Origin: an uncultured Muribaculaceae bacterium
GTDB lineage: Bacteria; Bacteroidota; Bacteroidia; Bacteroidales; Muribaculaceae
Direction of reading: 5' to 3'
Length of the DNA: 22,557 nt
Assembly: GCA_910584665.1 (NCBI GenBank)
Contig: CAJUBL010000050.1
Location: 1 to 22,557, forward strand
Each line of letters starts with the position of its first letter. The first letter of the stretch is position 1. A program made the position numbers and the translations under genes. This document shows positions 1-8,017 of the stretch, one piece after another. The notes beneath the pieces are model-generated. The model was given only the letters and a program-made list of their open reading frames with translations, ran no database searches and was not told the origin of the DNA.

Positions 1-1
1 T

Positions 2-184
2 CTCGACCTGTACGACTTCGGGGCCCGTCAGTACTACCCGGCAATCGCCATGTTCGACCGACCCGACCCCAAGGCCGGCGACTACCCTCATCTTAACCCC
101 TACATGTACTGTGCCGCAAACCCCGTCATGCTTATCGACCTTACCGGTAACTTAATACAAATATCAGATTCGGAAGATCAATGA
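2..184 (+). CDS. RHS repeat-associated core protein, C-terminal end (5' partial)
   Basis: The gene enters from the left edge; only its last 60 codons are visible. The frame contains the RHS core signature: LYDFGARQYYPAIAMFDRPDP, then a P-H-L-N-P-Y-M-Y-C-A-A-N-P segment, then the D-L-T-G motif that ends RHS cores. RHS/YD-repeat proteins are large secreted shells that often carry a variable toxin domain after the core. Here only about a dozen residues follow the core before a TGA stop, so no toxin tip is present. The copy could be a toxin-less shell, a C-terminally truncated cassette or an orphan remnant. No immunity gene follows. Confident for the family, uncertain for function. Confidence 0.85.
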   Translation, partial: LDLYDFGARQYYPAIAMFDRPDPKAGDYPHLNPYMYCAANPVMLIDLTGNLIQISDSEDQ

Positions 185-318
185 ACAATGCTCTGATGAT
201 TTCATTACTGTATGTTTCTTAAACATACGGCTTGGTGCCGGATTATCTGGAAAGCGATGACCGATACAAACAGATACCTAAAAAACGTGAAAAACATGTG
301 GGGCTTGTATTTTTTTGC

Positions 319-326
319 TATTTTTG
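319..326 (+). promoter_or_regulatory. Candidate -7 promoter element of the TPR gene
   Basis: TATTTTTG matches the Bacteroidetes -7 consensus TAnnTTTG and ends four bases before the ATG at 331. If used, transcription would begin at or next to the start codon. No good -33 TTTG/TTG was seen at the usual 19-21 nt spacing, so this is only a candidate in a T-rich stretch. Confidence 0.3.
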
Positions 327-330
327 TTTC

Positions 331-2445
331 ATGAACCGTCTGATATACATTATAGCCTTGATCATCCTGTCGTCGGCCGCTCTGGCCATACCACAGCGTG
401 CCTGTGCGCAGATCAATGCGGAGCAGGTGATGAGGATAGGCCAGAATGCTCTCTACTTTGATGACTATATTGTTTCAATACAATATTTCAACCAGGCTAT
501 ACAGGCCAAGCCATATCTGGCAATGCCTTATTTTTTCCGAGCGATAGCCAAACTTAATCTTGAGGATTATCTCGGTGCCGAGGAGGATGCCACTGCCGCG
601 ATTGAGCGCAACCCGTTTATTGCCGATGCCTATGAAGTGAGAGGCGTGGCCCGTCAGAACCGTGGAAATCCGGCGGGTGCCATAGAGGATTATGACCATG
701 CACTGACATTGTTGCCCGATAACCGGGGGCTCATGTTCAACAAGGCCCTGGCTCAGGAGGATGTGAAGGATTACGATGGCGCGTCAGAGACATACAGGCA
801 GCTTCTCAGGTCTTATCCGCGTTACGAGAACGGCTATCTGGGCCGTGCCCGTCTTGAACTTACCGTCGGAGATACCATCGCGGCGCAGGCCGATCTTGAC
901 AAGGCACTCGAACTCAATGACAAACTTGCCGGAGCCTATGTCATGCGTGCCGATATAGCGCTCAAGGGTGGCGGGGAGAATTTTGAACAGGCAAGGTCTG
1001 ATCTCGATGAAGCCATCAAGCTTCAGCCTAAGCAGGCCGGACTGTACATAAACCGTGCTTATGTGCGTTACAGACTTGACGATTTCAGAGGGGCTCTTGC
1101 CGACTACGAGACTTCGATCTCTCTCGATCCCCTCCAGACGGTTCCGTACTTCAACCGCGGCCTGCTGAGGATGGAGACGCTTGACAATGACCGCGCGCTC
1201 ACCGACTTCAGTCAGGTCTTACAGCTTGCACCAAATGATTACCGTGCCCTCTATAACCGGGCTATGATATACACTGCCAAACGAGACTATGCCAGTGCTA
1301 TAGCAGATATATTGAGGGTGGTTGAAGCCTTCCCGGATTTTGCCGGGGCTGTATATACGCGTTTCACCATCTACAACGAGATGGGAGACCGGAAGCATGC
1401 CATAGAGGACTATGACCGTGCTATGGCAATGTTCAGGGCAGACCGTCAGCGTCTCGGGCAGGAAAACGGTGCTGCAGGAGACAAAGACAAGTCCGGCAGT
1501 AATACCGGCCACCGTAAGGGTAGCACCGGTGTTGCGTCAGATGGAGATTCCCGGGCCGGATCCGATGCCGATAACAGTGAAGCCGATGATATGGCCCGTT
1601 TTTCTACTCTGCTTACCATCGATAATAATATCGAACTGGAAGAGGAGCACAATAACAAGAATATCAGGGGTAAGGTTCAGGACCGCAACCAGACAATCAC
1701 TCTCGAACCGTTGTTCAGTCTCAGTTATTATGCTGACAATGATGCTATTGCCAACTCTGCGTTGTACTATCTCCCAGAGGTGGGCGCAGCCAATGATACC
1801 CGCGCGCTCCGTCATTCTCTTACGGTGACTCTTCACGACACCGGTCCGTCCAGTGAGGATGAGATCCAGAGCCATTTCCAGTCGGTCGATTATTATAATT
1901 CCTATCTGTCGACCCACAATCCGCGAGCCATCGATTATCTGGGACGCGGAATGGATTTTATGATGCTTCACAACTACAGTGCGGCAATAGAGGACTTCAG
2001 CCGGGCCATAAAACTCACTCCCGATTTTACTCTGGCTTATTTCATGAGAGCCAATGCCCGCTATAAGGAGCTAAAGGCTCAGGAGGGATCCGATGCCATG
2101 GACAACAGACGGGTTACAGACCGTCACATTGCGGGAGCCCGTGCCGCCAACGCTATGGCGGAGATCCTTGCCGACATAGACTGTGTGATAGCTCTTGCTC
2201 CCCGCATGGCTCTGGCCCACTACAACCGTGGCAACATTCTTGCCGCCACCGGGGATTCGGACGGGGCTATCGCCGCATATACAAAGGCTCTGGAACTCGA
2301 GCCCGGACTGGGTGTGGCTTATTATAACCGTGGATATCTTTATATGCAGCAGGGTGACAGCCGTAACGGTACCGCCGACCTCAGCCATGCCGGAGAACTG
2401 GGTATAGCGTCGAGTTACAATCTGCTCAAGCGGATGCATAAATAG
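331..2445 (+). CDS. Secreted tetratricopeptide-repeat protein
   Basis: 704 residues if started at 331. This start is preferred over an in-frame TTG at 232 because it begins a clear signal peptide (MNRLIYIIALIILSSAALA, with cleavage probably after the following A-C-A-Q), which the longer form would bury. About ten TPR units fill residues 30-375, recognisable by recurring A-I-E-D-Y-(D)-A and L-x-P-x-x-x-x-A-Y patterns. A low-complexity Gly/Ser/Asp/Lys linker lies around residues 377-420. After an unassigned segment, about three further TPR units reach the C terminus. TPR arrays bind proteins; no enzymatic motif was seen. It is probably periplasmic or envelope-associated. The DUF4301 gene starts 57 nt after its stop, so the two may be co-transcribed. 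The specific partner is unknown. Confidence 0.85.
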   Translation: MNRLIYIIALIILSSAALAIPQRACAQINAEQVMRIGQNALYFDDYIVSIQYFNQAIQAKPYLAMPYFFRAIAKLNLEDYLGAEEDATAAIERNPFIADAYEVRGVARQNRGNPAGAIEDYDHALTLLPDNRGLMFNKALAQEDVKDYDGASETYRQLLRSYPRYENGYLGRARLELTVGDTIAAQADLDKALELNDKLAGAYVMRADIALKGGGENFEQARSDLDEAIKLQPKQAGLYINRAYVRYRLDDFRGALADYETSISLDPLQTVPYFNRGLLRMETLDNDRALTDFSQVLQLAPNDYRALYNRAMIYTAKRDYASAIADILRVVEAFPDFAGAVYTRFTIYNEMGDRKHAIEDYDRAMAMFRADRQRLGQENGAAGDKDKSGSNTGHRKGSTGVASDGDSRAGSDADNSEADDMARFSTLLTIDNNIELEEEHNNKNIRGKVQDRNQTITLEPLFSLSYYADNDAIANSALYYLPEVGAANDTRALRHSLTVTLHDTGPSSEDEIQSHFQSVDYYNSYLSTHNPRAIDYLGRGMDFMMLHNYSAAIEDFSRAIKLTPDFTLAYFMRANARYKELKAQEGSDAMDNRRVTDRHIAGARAANAMAEILADIDCVIALAPRMALAHYNRGNILAATGDSDGAIAAYTKALELEPGLGVAYYNRGYLYMQQGDSRNGTADLSHAGELGIASSYNLLKRMHK

Positions 2446-2502
2446 GTCTTAGAGAGCAGTATTTTTAATACACTGAAACTGAAAACAAATACATATACAC
2501 TC

Positions 2503-4029
2503 ATGTTAAACGAACGCGATAAAAAGATCATTAATTCCAGAGGAATCACCGAGCAGGAACTGCTCGCACAGGTGAAAAGGTTTGAGACCGGGTTCCCTTA
2601 TCTACGGATCGCCGACTCTGCACGGGCAGGGGCCGGAATTGTATTACTCGACAGGGCCGGAGAGGATGCAGCCATCGAGCGCTGGAAGCGTTATCTGCGT
2701 GACGGAGGGTCAGTATCTAAATTTGTTCCTGCATCAGGAGCCGCATCACGTATGTTCAAAGCCCTCTTTGCCTTTGCAGACGGTGACAGTGATGTTCCCG
2801 TGCCGGGCAGTGATGTCGACAGTCTGATCAAAGATATCGACCGTCTGCCGTTCTATAAGGAACTCGACGGTGTCATGAAACGTCTTCATGGCAAATCGAT
2901 AAGTCAGCTTCTTGACGATGGCAGGTATAAAGATGTCATCTCGGGTATCATCAGTCCGGAGGGGCTCAACTATGGCAATCTGCCAAAGGGGCTGTTGGCG
3001 TTCCACGCCTATGGCGACGGAACAGTACGTACTCCGGTCGAGGAACAGCTTGCAGAGGGCGCCCAATCGGCTGCCGGAGCTGACGGTGTGGTCAGACTGC
3101 ACTTTACTGTCTCGGGCAATCACCGCCAGCTATTCGAGAACAAACTCTCGGAAGTCATTCCCGCTATAGAGAAACGTATGGGGGTAAAGTTTGACGTCAC
3201 GATGTCTGAGCAGAAGCCGTCTACCGATACTGTAGCTGTCAATCCTGACAATACGCTGTTCCGGGAGAACGGAGATCTTGTTTTCCGTCCAGGCGGCCAC
3301 GGAGCGCTGATTCAAAACCTCAATGATATCGACTCTGCTGTTGTGTTTATCAAAAATATTGACAATGTGGTTCCTGATTCCCGACGTGAACCCACGTTGC
3401 GATACAAGCAGGTACTTGCCGGTTATCTCATTGAGCTTCATGATGTCATCGAGTCGTATCTCACCGATCTCACATCTGGCAACTATGACCGTACAAAACT
3501 TGAGGAAATGCTCGGTTTTGCTCATAAAAAGCTGTCTATAAGCCACGATGATGCAGATAATATGACAGACAGCGAACTTGCCGGTTATCTTACGGTCAAA
3601 TTTAACCGGCCTCTGCGTGTGGCCGGCATGGTACGTAACGAAGGTGAGCCGGGCGGTGGTCCGTATCTGGCATATAATCCTGACGGGACAGTATCACCGC
3701 AGGTGCTGGAAAGCACACAGATCGATCCTGACAATGCGGGATATGCCTCCATGGTATCGAAAGCCACTCATTTCAATCCGGTAGACCTTGTATGCTACAT
3801 CAGGGATATCGACGGCAATCCATATGATCTGCCTGTGTATGTCGATCCGGCTACAGGTTTTATCTCGAGCAAGTCGTTGCACGGCAAGACTTTACGTGCA
3901 CTTGAACTCCCGGGACTCTGGAACGGAGCTATGAGTGACTGGACAACAGTCTTTGTCGAAGTGCCTATTACCACATTCAATCCTGTCAAGACTGTAAACG
4001 ACCTGCTGCGTCCGGTGCATCAGGCATGA
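2503..4029 (+). CDS. DUF4301 family protein, probable nucleotidyltransferase fold
   Basis: 508 residues, cytoplasmic, with no signal peptide or membrane segment. I recognise the sequence as DUF4301, a Bacteroidetes family without an assigned function. Several motifs resemble UDP-sugar pyrophosphorylases of the UAP/UGPase type. These are an A-S-G-A-A-S-R-M loop at residues 77-84 where those enzymes have a Gly-rich nucleotide loop, E-Q-K-P at 236-239, R-P-G-G-H-G at 262-267, and I-K-N-I-D-N-V at 283-289. In UAP/UGPase enzymes the corresponding order is Q..P, P-(P/D)-G-(H/N)-G, then N-x-D-N. A UDP-sugar or sugar-phosphate role is therefore inferred, not shown. It lies between a TPR gene and a HAD phosphatase gene that starts 31 nt after its stop, suggesting one operon. 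The start ATG follows an A-rich leader. Confidence 0.85.
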   Translation: MLNERDKKIINSRGITEQELLAQVKRFETGFPYLRIADSARAGAGIVLLDRAGEDAAIERWKRYLRDGGSVSKFVPASGAASRMFKALFAFADGDSDVPVPGSDVDSLIKDIDRLPFYKELDGVMKRLHGKSISQLLDDGRYKDVISGIISPEGLNYGNLPKGLLAFHAYGDGTVRTPVEEQLAEGAQSAAGADGVVRLHFTVSGNHRQLFENKLSEVIPAIEKRMGVKFDVTMSEQKPSTDTVAVNPDNTLFRENGDLVFRPGGHGALIQNLNDIDSAVVFIKNIDNVVPDSRREPTLRYKQVLAGYLIELHDVIESYLTDLTSGNYDRTKLEEMLGFAHKKLSISHDDADNMTDSELAGYLTVKFNRPLRVAGMVRNEGEPGGGPYLAYNPDGTVSPQVLESTQIDPDNAGYASMVSKATHFNPVDLVCYIRDIDGNPYDLPVYVDPATGFISSKSLHGKTLRALELPGLWNGAMSDWTTVFVEVPITTFNPVKTVNDLLRPVHQA

Positions 4030-4060
4030 GACTATGTGTGTCGCCTGTGAAAATTTATGC

Positions 4061-4726
4061 ATGAAACGACTGGTAATATTTGATCTTGACGGTACGCTGC
4101 TCAATACTATTTCCGATCTCGGGCGGGCGTGCAATCATGCTCTCTCGTCGATGGGTTTCGCCATTCATCCTCCTGAATCCTATCCGTATATGGTCGGTAA
4201 CGGCATCACGCGCCTTATAGAGCGTGCTTTGCCGGCAGAATATCGTGATCCGTATACGCTGAAGGTTGCCCGTGAATACTTTCTCGATTTCTACGGACGC
4301 CACTGTATGGATTTTACCAGGCCTTATCCGGGAATACCGGAACTACTGGAAACTCTTACTGCCAATGGTATAAAGGTAGCTGTCGCGTCCAACAAGTATC
4401 AGGAGGCTGTCACAGTCCTTATATCCCGTTATTTTCCATCAACAGTGTGGACTGCGGTCGAGGGGCAGCGTGATCCGCGTCCGACCAAGCCGTGTCCTGA
4501 CATTGTGTATGATATCATGAACATGGCGGCTGTCGAATCTGCCGATGTGTTATATGTCGGCGATTCGGGTGTGGACATGGATACTGCCAGAAATGCCGGT
4601 GTTGAAGGTGTGGGAGTGACGTGGGGATTCCGTCCCGAGAGCGAGCTGACGGAACATGGAGCCGAACATATTGTTCATGATGCCGGAGGATTGCTTGAAT
4701 TAATTATGCGGCCGGGTTTAGACTAA
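4061..4726 (+). CDS. HAD-superfamily hydrolase, phosphoglycolate phosphatase-like
   Basis: 221 residues from the ATG at 4061. An upstream in-frame ATG at 4034 would add nine residues (MCVACENLC) ahead of the hydrophobic strand that normally starts the fold, so the shorter form is preferred. Motif I is FDLDGTLLNT, with nucleophile D8 and acid/base D10. A helical cap follows. Motif II is the V-A-S-N-K segment, the motif III lysine is in P-T-K-P-C-P, and motif IV is Y-V-G-D-S-x-x-D. This arrangement is typical of the Gph/PGP subfamily, which dephosphorylates 2-phosphoglycolate or other small phosphate esters. Substrate cannot be read from sequence. It is probably co-transcribed with the DUF4301 gene. 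Confidence 0.9.
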   Translation: MKRLVIFDLDGTLLNTISDLGRACNHALSSMGFAIHPPESYPYMVGNGITRLIERALPAEYRDPYTLKVAREYFLDFYGRHCMDFTRPYPGIPELLETLTANGIKVAVASNKYQEAVTVLISRYFPSTVWTAVEGQRDPRPTKPCPDIVYDIMNMAAVESADVLYVGDSGVDMDTARNAGVEGVGVTWGFRPESELTEHGAEHIVHDAGGLLELIMRPGLD

Positions 4727-4834
4727 GAGGCTGTGTTATCCGTGTCTCCGGAAAATTTTTTTCAACCGTGTGTGTCACAAAACGGACCTTGTGAGCGTCT
4801 TACAGACATAATAAAAACAAAAAGGCACTACATC

Positions 4835-5701
4835 ATGTACAAAAAACTTATCACACTGTTTATCGTCCTCGTGGCGCTCGTGGAGTCAACATCATGCCGT
4901 GCGGCCAGGTCTGCCGCCGAGACTGAGGCTCCGGCTGTAAATATCGTTACCCGTGCGGTCAAGGTTCCCGGTAATATCAATGCCGTAAAGGCAGGTTCGA
5001 TATTCAATATAGAGATCAAACAGGGCCCTGCCAGGGTTGAGATTACGTCGTCGGCCGAGGCTATAGATGCTACCCGGTTTGAGGTGACAGGCAGGACTCT
5101 GTCAGTCAGACTCGAAGACAACGGGAAGCGAAACAATAATTACCCTGAGGTAAAGATACGTATCTCAATGCCTGATATACGCCTGCTTGAGGGCAGCGGG
5201 GCTTCCAATTTCATTGTAAACGGAAAGCTTGATGTGACAGATCTGGAAATCAAGGGTAACGGTGCCAGCAATTTTAAATTCGGCGACATAACCTGTAGGG
5301 ATCTTGATGTCGATCTGTCGGGTGCGTCGAATGTGGATATTCTCAAGGTCGGGTGCGGAGAGTGTGAGCTTGATCTCTCCGGAGGCAGTACGATCGAGAT
5401 AGGAACTCTTACATGCGAGGAACTTGAAGCAGACACTTCCGGTGCCGGAAATATCACCATAAGTGATGTGAAATGCGGGGATCTGGAAGTGGACTCGTCG
5501 GGCGGGTCAAACATCAGCATCAATGGTATAGATGCTGTAAATGTGGAGTGTGAGAGCTCTGGAGCGGCACATATCACAGTGTCGGGCAAATGTAATACCG
5601 CCAGGCTCAAATCAAGCGGAGCATCAAAAATATCGGCCCGTAAACTTGGTCACGCCACCATTATAGTAAACAAGAGCGGTGTCTCGTCTATAAATTATTG
5701 A
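4835..5701 (+). CDS. Secreted GIN-domain protein (DUF2807, head GIN domain)
   Basis: 288 residues from the ATG at 4835, which begins a signal peptide (MYKKLITLFIVLVALVEST). The cysteine that follows (S-T-S-C) is a poor lipobox, so this may be a lipoprotein or simply secreted. An in-frame start at 4733 exists but would put 34 charged residues ahead of the signal peptide. The mature part consists of short repeats of the type (L/S)-S-G-(A/G)-S-(N/x)-(I/V), for example LSGASNVDI and SSGGSNISI. Such repeats form a right-handed beta-helix in the family called putative auto-transporter adhesin, head GIN domain. These proteins are common in Bacteroidetes envelopes; the function is unproven and may be binding or scaffolding. 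A hairpin terminator lies downstream. Confidence 0.87.
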   Translation: MYKKLITLFIVLVALVESTSCRAARSAAETEAPAVNIVTRAVKVPGNINAVKAGSIFNIEIKQGPARVEITSSAEAIDATRFEVTGRTLSVRLEDNGKRNNNYPEVKIRISMPDIRLLEGSGASNFIVNGKLDVTDLEIKGNGASNFKFGDITCRDLDVDLSGASNVDILKVGCGECELDLSGGSTIEIGTLTCEELEADTSGAGNITISDVKCGDLEVDSSGGSNISINGIDAVNVECESSGAAHITVSGKCNTARLKSSGASKISARKLGHATIIVNKSGVSSINY

Positions 5702-5775
5702 GAAATTACAATAAACACATACCGCTTTTAAGCATCCATTTAAGAAACATACTGAAAAGGATATCATAATATCCA

Positions 5776-5821
5776 CCGGGACAGGACCTGAGCGTGAGCT
5801 TCCATCCTGCCCCGGTTTTTT
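5776..5821 (+). terminator. Rho-independent terminator after the GIN-domain gene
   Basis: CCGGGACAGGA (5776-5786) pairs with TCCTGCCCCGG (5805-5815), an 11-bp stem with one A/C mismatch, followed by a run of six T (5816-5821). It lies about 75 nt after the GIN-domain stop codon and before the converging lysO gene. Confidence 0.8.
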
Positions 5822-5908
5822 GCAACAGGCTGTTGCGGTCGGCTTATCCGGTTATTGTAAAGCTGAACCGTTAAGGCGGCCGGTGCAGATGTGACGTAGA
5901 TGCCAGAT

Positions 5909-6535
5909 CTATAAAGAGGCAAAGATGGTTACGAGGACCGGAACACATATTTCGAGTACCATTCCGTGCATCAGTGCGACAGGAAATAATTCCTGGCCGG
6001 AACAGCGTATTATCATCGGTAATGTCACATCCATCGATGTAACTCCGGCTGCGGCTGTAGGTGCATACCGGCCACAGAGACGTGCAAACCAGGGTCCACC
6101 TATCAGAGCTGTCATTTCCCTGATGATATTTGTCAGCATTGCGAGCATGCCGAGCTGTGTGGCCGTCTGTATTCCTGCGGTGTCACTTTTCAGATCAATT
6201 ATAAGGACCGATGACAGGGAATAGTATCCCAGGCCGCTTCCGACAGCAAGATAGTCGGTGAGTGCGAATCTTCCTAAGCATAGTCCTGCCAGGGCAGACA
6301 TAAACAACGTTCCGATCATGGTTCCGAGAGGTAATGATAATGACCTTAAAGTGACTTTTCCAAAAGTCTTACGCAGGTTCCCGCTGTATCCTATGCTTAT
6401 GCCTATCTGTGCTGCCAGAGCATAAAGCAACCACTTGGCGGGTGATGTATGCAGGAATGATTCGGGTACTGTCCCGGTCATGCCTATTCCGATACCGGAT
6501 GCAAACAGAGCCAGAATGATGAGACTCCCTTTCAT
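5909..6535 (-). CDS. lysO: LysO family lysine exporter, C-terminal part
   Basis: 208 residues, very hydrophobic with about six membrane segments. The sequence matches the larger C-terminal part of LysO (YbjE, old DUF340), an inner-membrane exporter of L-lysine. The segment GSGLGYYSLSS and the later S-M-D-V-T-L-P motif are family hallmarks. The start codon overlaps the stop of the upstream 89-residue gene by one base (TAATG), so translation is probably coupled. Together the two products are 297 residues, close to the roughly 299 residues of the single-chain E. coli protein. The two polypeptides presumably assemble into one transporter. Substrate is inferred from family membership. Confidence 0.85.
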   Translation of the reverse strand: MKGSLIILALFASGIGIGMTGTVPESFLHTSPAKWLLYALAAQIGISIGYSGNLRKTFGKVTLRSLSLPLGTMIGTLFMSALAGLCLGRFALTDYLAVGSGLGYYSLSSVLIIDLKSDTAGIQTATQLGMLAMLTNIIREMTALIGGPWFARLCGRYAPTAAAGVTSMDVTLPMIIRCSGQELFPVALMHGMVLEICVPVLVTIFASL

Positions 6536-6804
6536 TATTTTTTACGCTGATCAATAAAACTACGGAGAGCCCATGCCGCCAGAATGCTGCCGGCAACACC
6601 TGCCAGTGCAATCAGAAATGCAGTAAATCCGAAATGTGGAAAATCACTGATTATATTACTGTCAGATCCTAATGAGATTCCGAACACAAAGATAATCAAC
6701 CACACAGTCCATGTCGCTGTATGTTCAAGGATGCGAATTATACGGTACCGGCGCAACAGAGTGCCGATACCTATACAGATCAGGAGAATCAATAATACAA
6801 ACAT
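6535..6804 (-). CDS. LysO family lysine exporter, N-terminal part
   Basis: 89 residues with three predicted membrane segments (around residues 2-16, 30-46 and 57-80) and a basic tail D-Q-R-K-K. It corresponds to the N-terminal part of LysO, including the IIFVFGISLGSD segment. The gene precedes the larger half and shares one base with it, which argues for a natural two-gene organisation and not a sequencing frameshift. The start ATG is 73 nt after the EamA stop, so it may be in an operon with that transporter. No -7 promoter element was found in the gap. Confidence 0.82.
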   Translation of the reverse strand: MFVLLILLICIGIGTLLRRYRIIRILEHTATWTVWLIIFVFGISLGSDSNIISDFPHFGFTAFLIALAGVAGSILAAWALRSFIDQRKK

Positions 6805-6877
6805 ATTCCGGTCACAAACAAAAATCCATCTGATAATCTCTCTCTCAAAATCTGCATCATATAAATTAAACAGTTTC

Positions 6878-7831
6878 TTAATCCCGGGCCTTGTGCCTTG
6901 TCAGCGCTTCTCCGAGCCATAGTCCGCCTATTATGAGCGCGCACCCGAGCCATCCTGACAGGCCGGCGTTCTCGTTGAGGATAATCATGCCGGCGATCAT
7001 TGTTACTATGGGTTGTGCATACAGGTAGTTGTTGGCTTTTACCGGGCCTATTATCTTTATGGCCCGTGCCATAAGAAGGTATGCCGCCAGAGAGCATACC
7101 AGACCGAGGAATGCAAGATTGGCCCATGTGCGTGGGTCGGCAAGAACGCTGAACGGTGCGAGGTCGTCTTCAGGTTCCATCAGCAGGAACGGGATGGCGG
7201 TTACTATTCCGTAAAAGAAACTTTTTCGTGTTATGAACCATGTGGAGTATGTGGCATTGATTTTCTTGATCAGTATGCTGTATATCGCGAAACTGACAGC
7301 GGCACCGAGAGCCAGAAGGTCTCCTGCCGGGTGGAAAGAAGCCTCGGAAGTACCTCCGAAGACCACGAGCGCTACTCCGAAAAGAGCGATGACTGAACCC
7401 ATTACGATCCATTTCCCTGGACGTTCGTTTCTGTATAGCGCTCCGATGAGGAATATTGTGATGAGTGGAGAGAGTGTTGTTATGAGTGAGACGTTGGCTA
7501 CGGCGGTCCTGGTCACTGCGATGTTTTCGGTTATGAAGTATATTGAGCCGCCTGACATGCCCAGAAGCAGGAATAGAAACTCGTCGCGCCATGAGTAGGC
7601 TAAAATCTGGCGGTGACATACGCACAGGATGATTATATATGCCAGAGTAAAACGATAGAGGTATATCTGTACCGGGCTCATACAGATGTTGCCCTCGGAT
7701 AATACTTTGGTCGAAACGAATGACAGACCCCATACCATTGCGGTGACCAGCATACCTATGTTGGCCAAAAGGATAGTGTGCGAACTCCGGGCACCTCGTA
7801 CGGACCTGCTGTTGCTGTCGATTGAGATCAT
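6878..7831 (-). CDS. EamA/DMT family transporter
   Basis: 317 residues with about ten hydrophobic segments arranged as two EamA repeats (roughly residues 25-160 and 170-310). The first repeat opens with VTAMVWGLSFVSTKVL, typical of the drug/metabolite transporter superfamily. The second contains the N-N-Y-L-Y-A-Q-P-I-V-T pattern and closes with GGLWLGEAL. Such proteins export or import small metabolites, often amino acids; substrate cannot be inferred. The lysO pair follows 73 nt downstream on the same strand, so an amino-acid efflux operon is possible. The 20-residue N-terminal tail before the first membrane segment is polar; a shorter start cannot be excluded. Confidence 0.88.
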   Translation of the reverse strand: MISIDSNSRSVRGARSSHTILLANIGMLVTAMVWGLSFVSTKVLSEGNICMSPVQIYLYRFTLAYIIILCVCHRQILAYSWRDEFLFLLLGMSGGSIYFITENIAVTRTAVANVSLITTLSPLITIFLIGALYRNERPGKWIVMGSVIALFGVALVVFGGTSEASFHPAGDLLALGAAVSFAIYSILIKKINATYSTWFITRKSFFYGIVTAIPFLLMEPEDDLAPFSVLADPRTWANLAFLGLVCSLAAYLLMARAIKIIGPVKANNYLYAQPIVTMIAGMIILNENAGLSGWLGCALIIGGLWLGEALTRHKARD

Positions 7832-7891
7832 AAGCCGAACTTATTCGGGATTGGTTTTGCGGTATAGGAGAGAGTTTGCTTTTAGACGCTA

Positions 7892-7899
7892 CAAACTTA
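7892..7899 (-). promoter_or_regulatory. Candidate -7 element for the EamA gene
   Basis: The minus strand reads TAAGTTTG, matching TAnnTTTG, about 60 bases upstream of the start codon at 7831. The -33 region is not convincing. The interval 7832-8017 lies between divergent genes and must contain promoters for both. Confidence 0.4.
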
Positions 7900-8017
7900 C
7901 TAAAAAATCCTGGATAAACCTTTCCGTAAAGATGAAAATTTGCCTGCTGTCACGATGAACCAACGTATGGTCACGTTTGTTTAACCGGTGAGTATAACCT
8001 TTAAATAATATATTACT

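Noticed and set aside
181..222. 13-codon frame (MNNALMISLLYVS) whose ATG overlaps the RHS stop.
   Set aside because: Too short, no family resemblance. It could be a decayed immunity-gene start but nothing supports that.
210..228. Perfect hairpin GTATGTTT-CTT-AAACATAC after the RHS gene.
   Set aside because: No T run follows and the stem is AT-rich, so it is not a convincing terminator; its role is unclear.
6805..6877. A lysine riboswitch ahead of the lysO pair.
   Set aside because: The gap is only 73 nt, too short for the lysine riboswitch, and no matching fold was seen.
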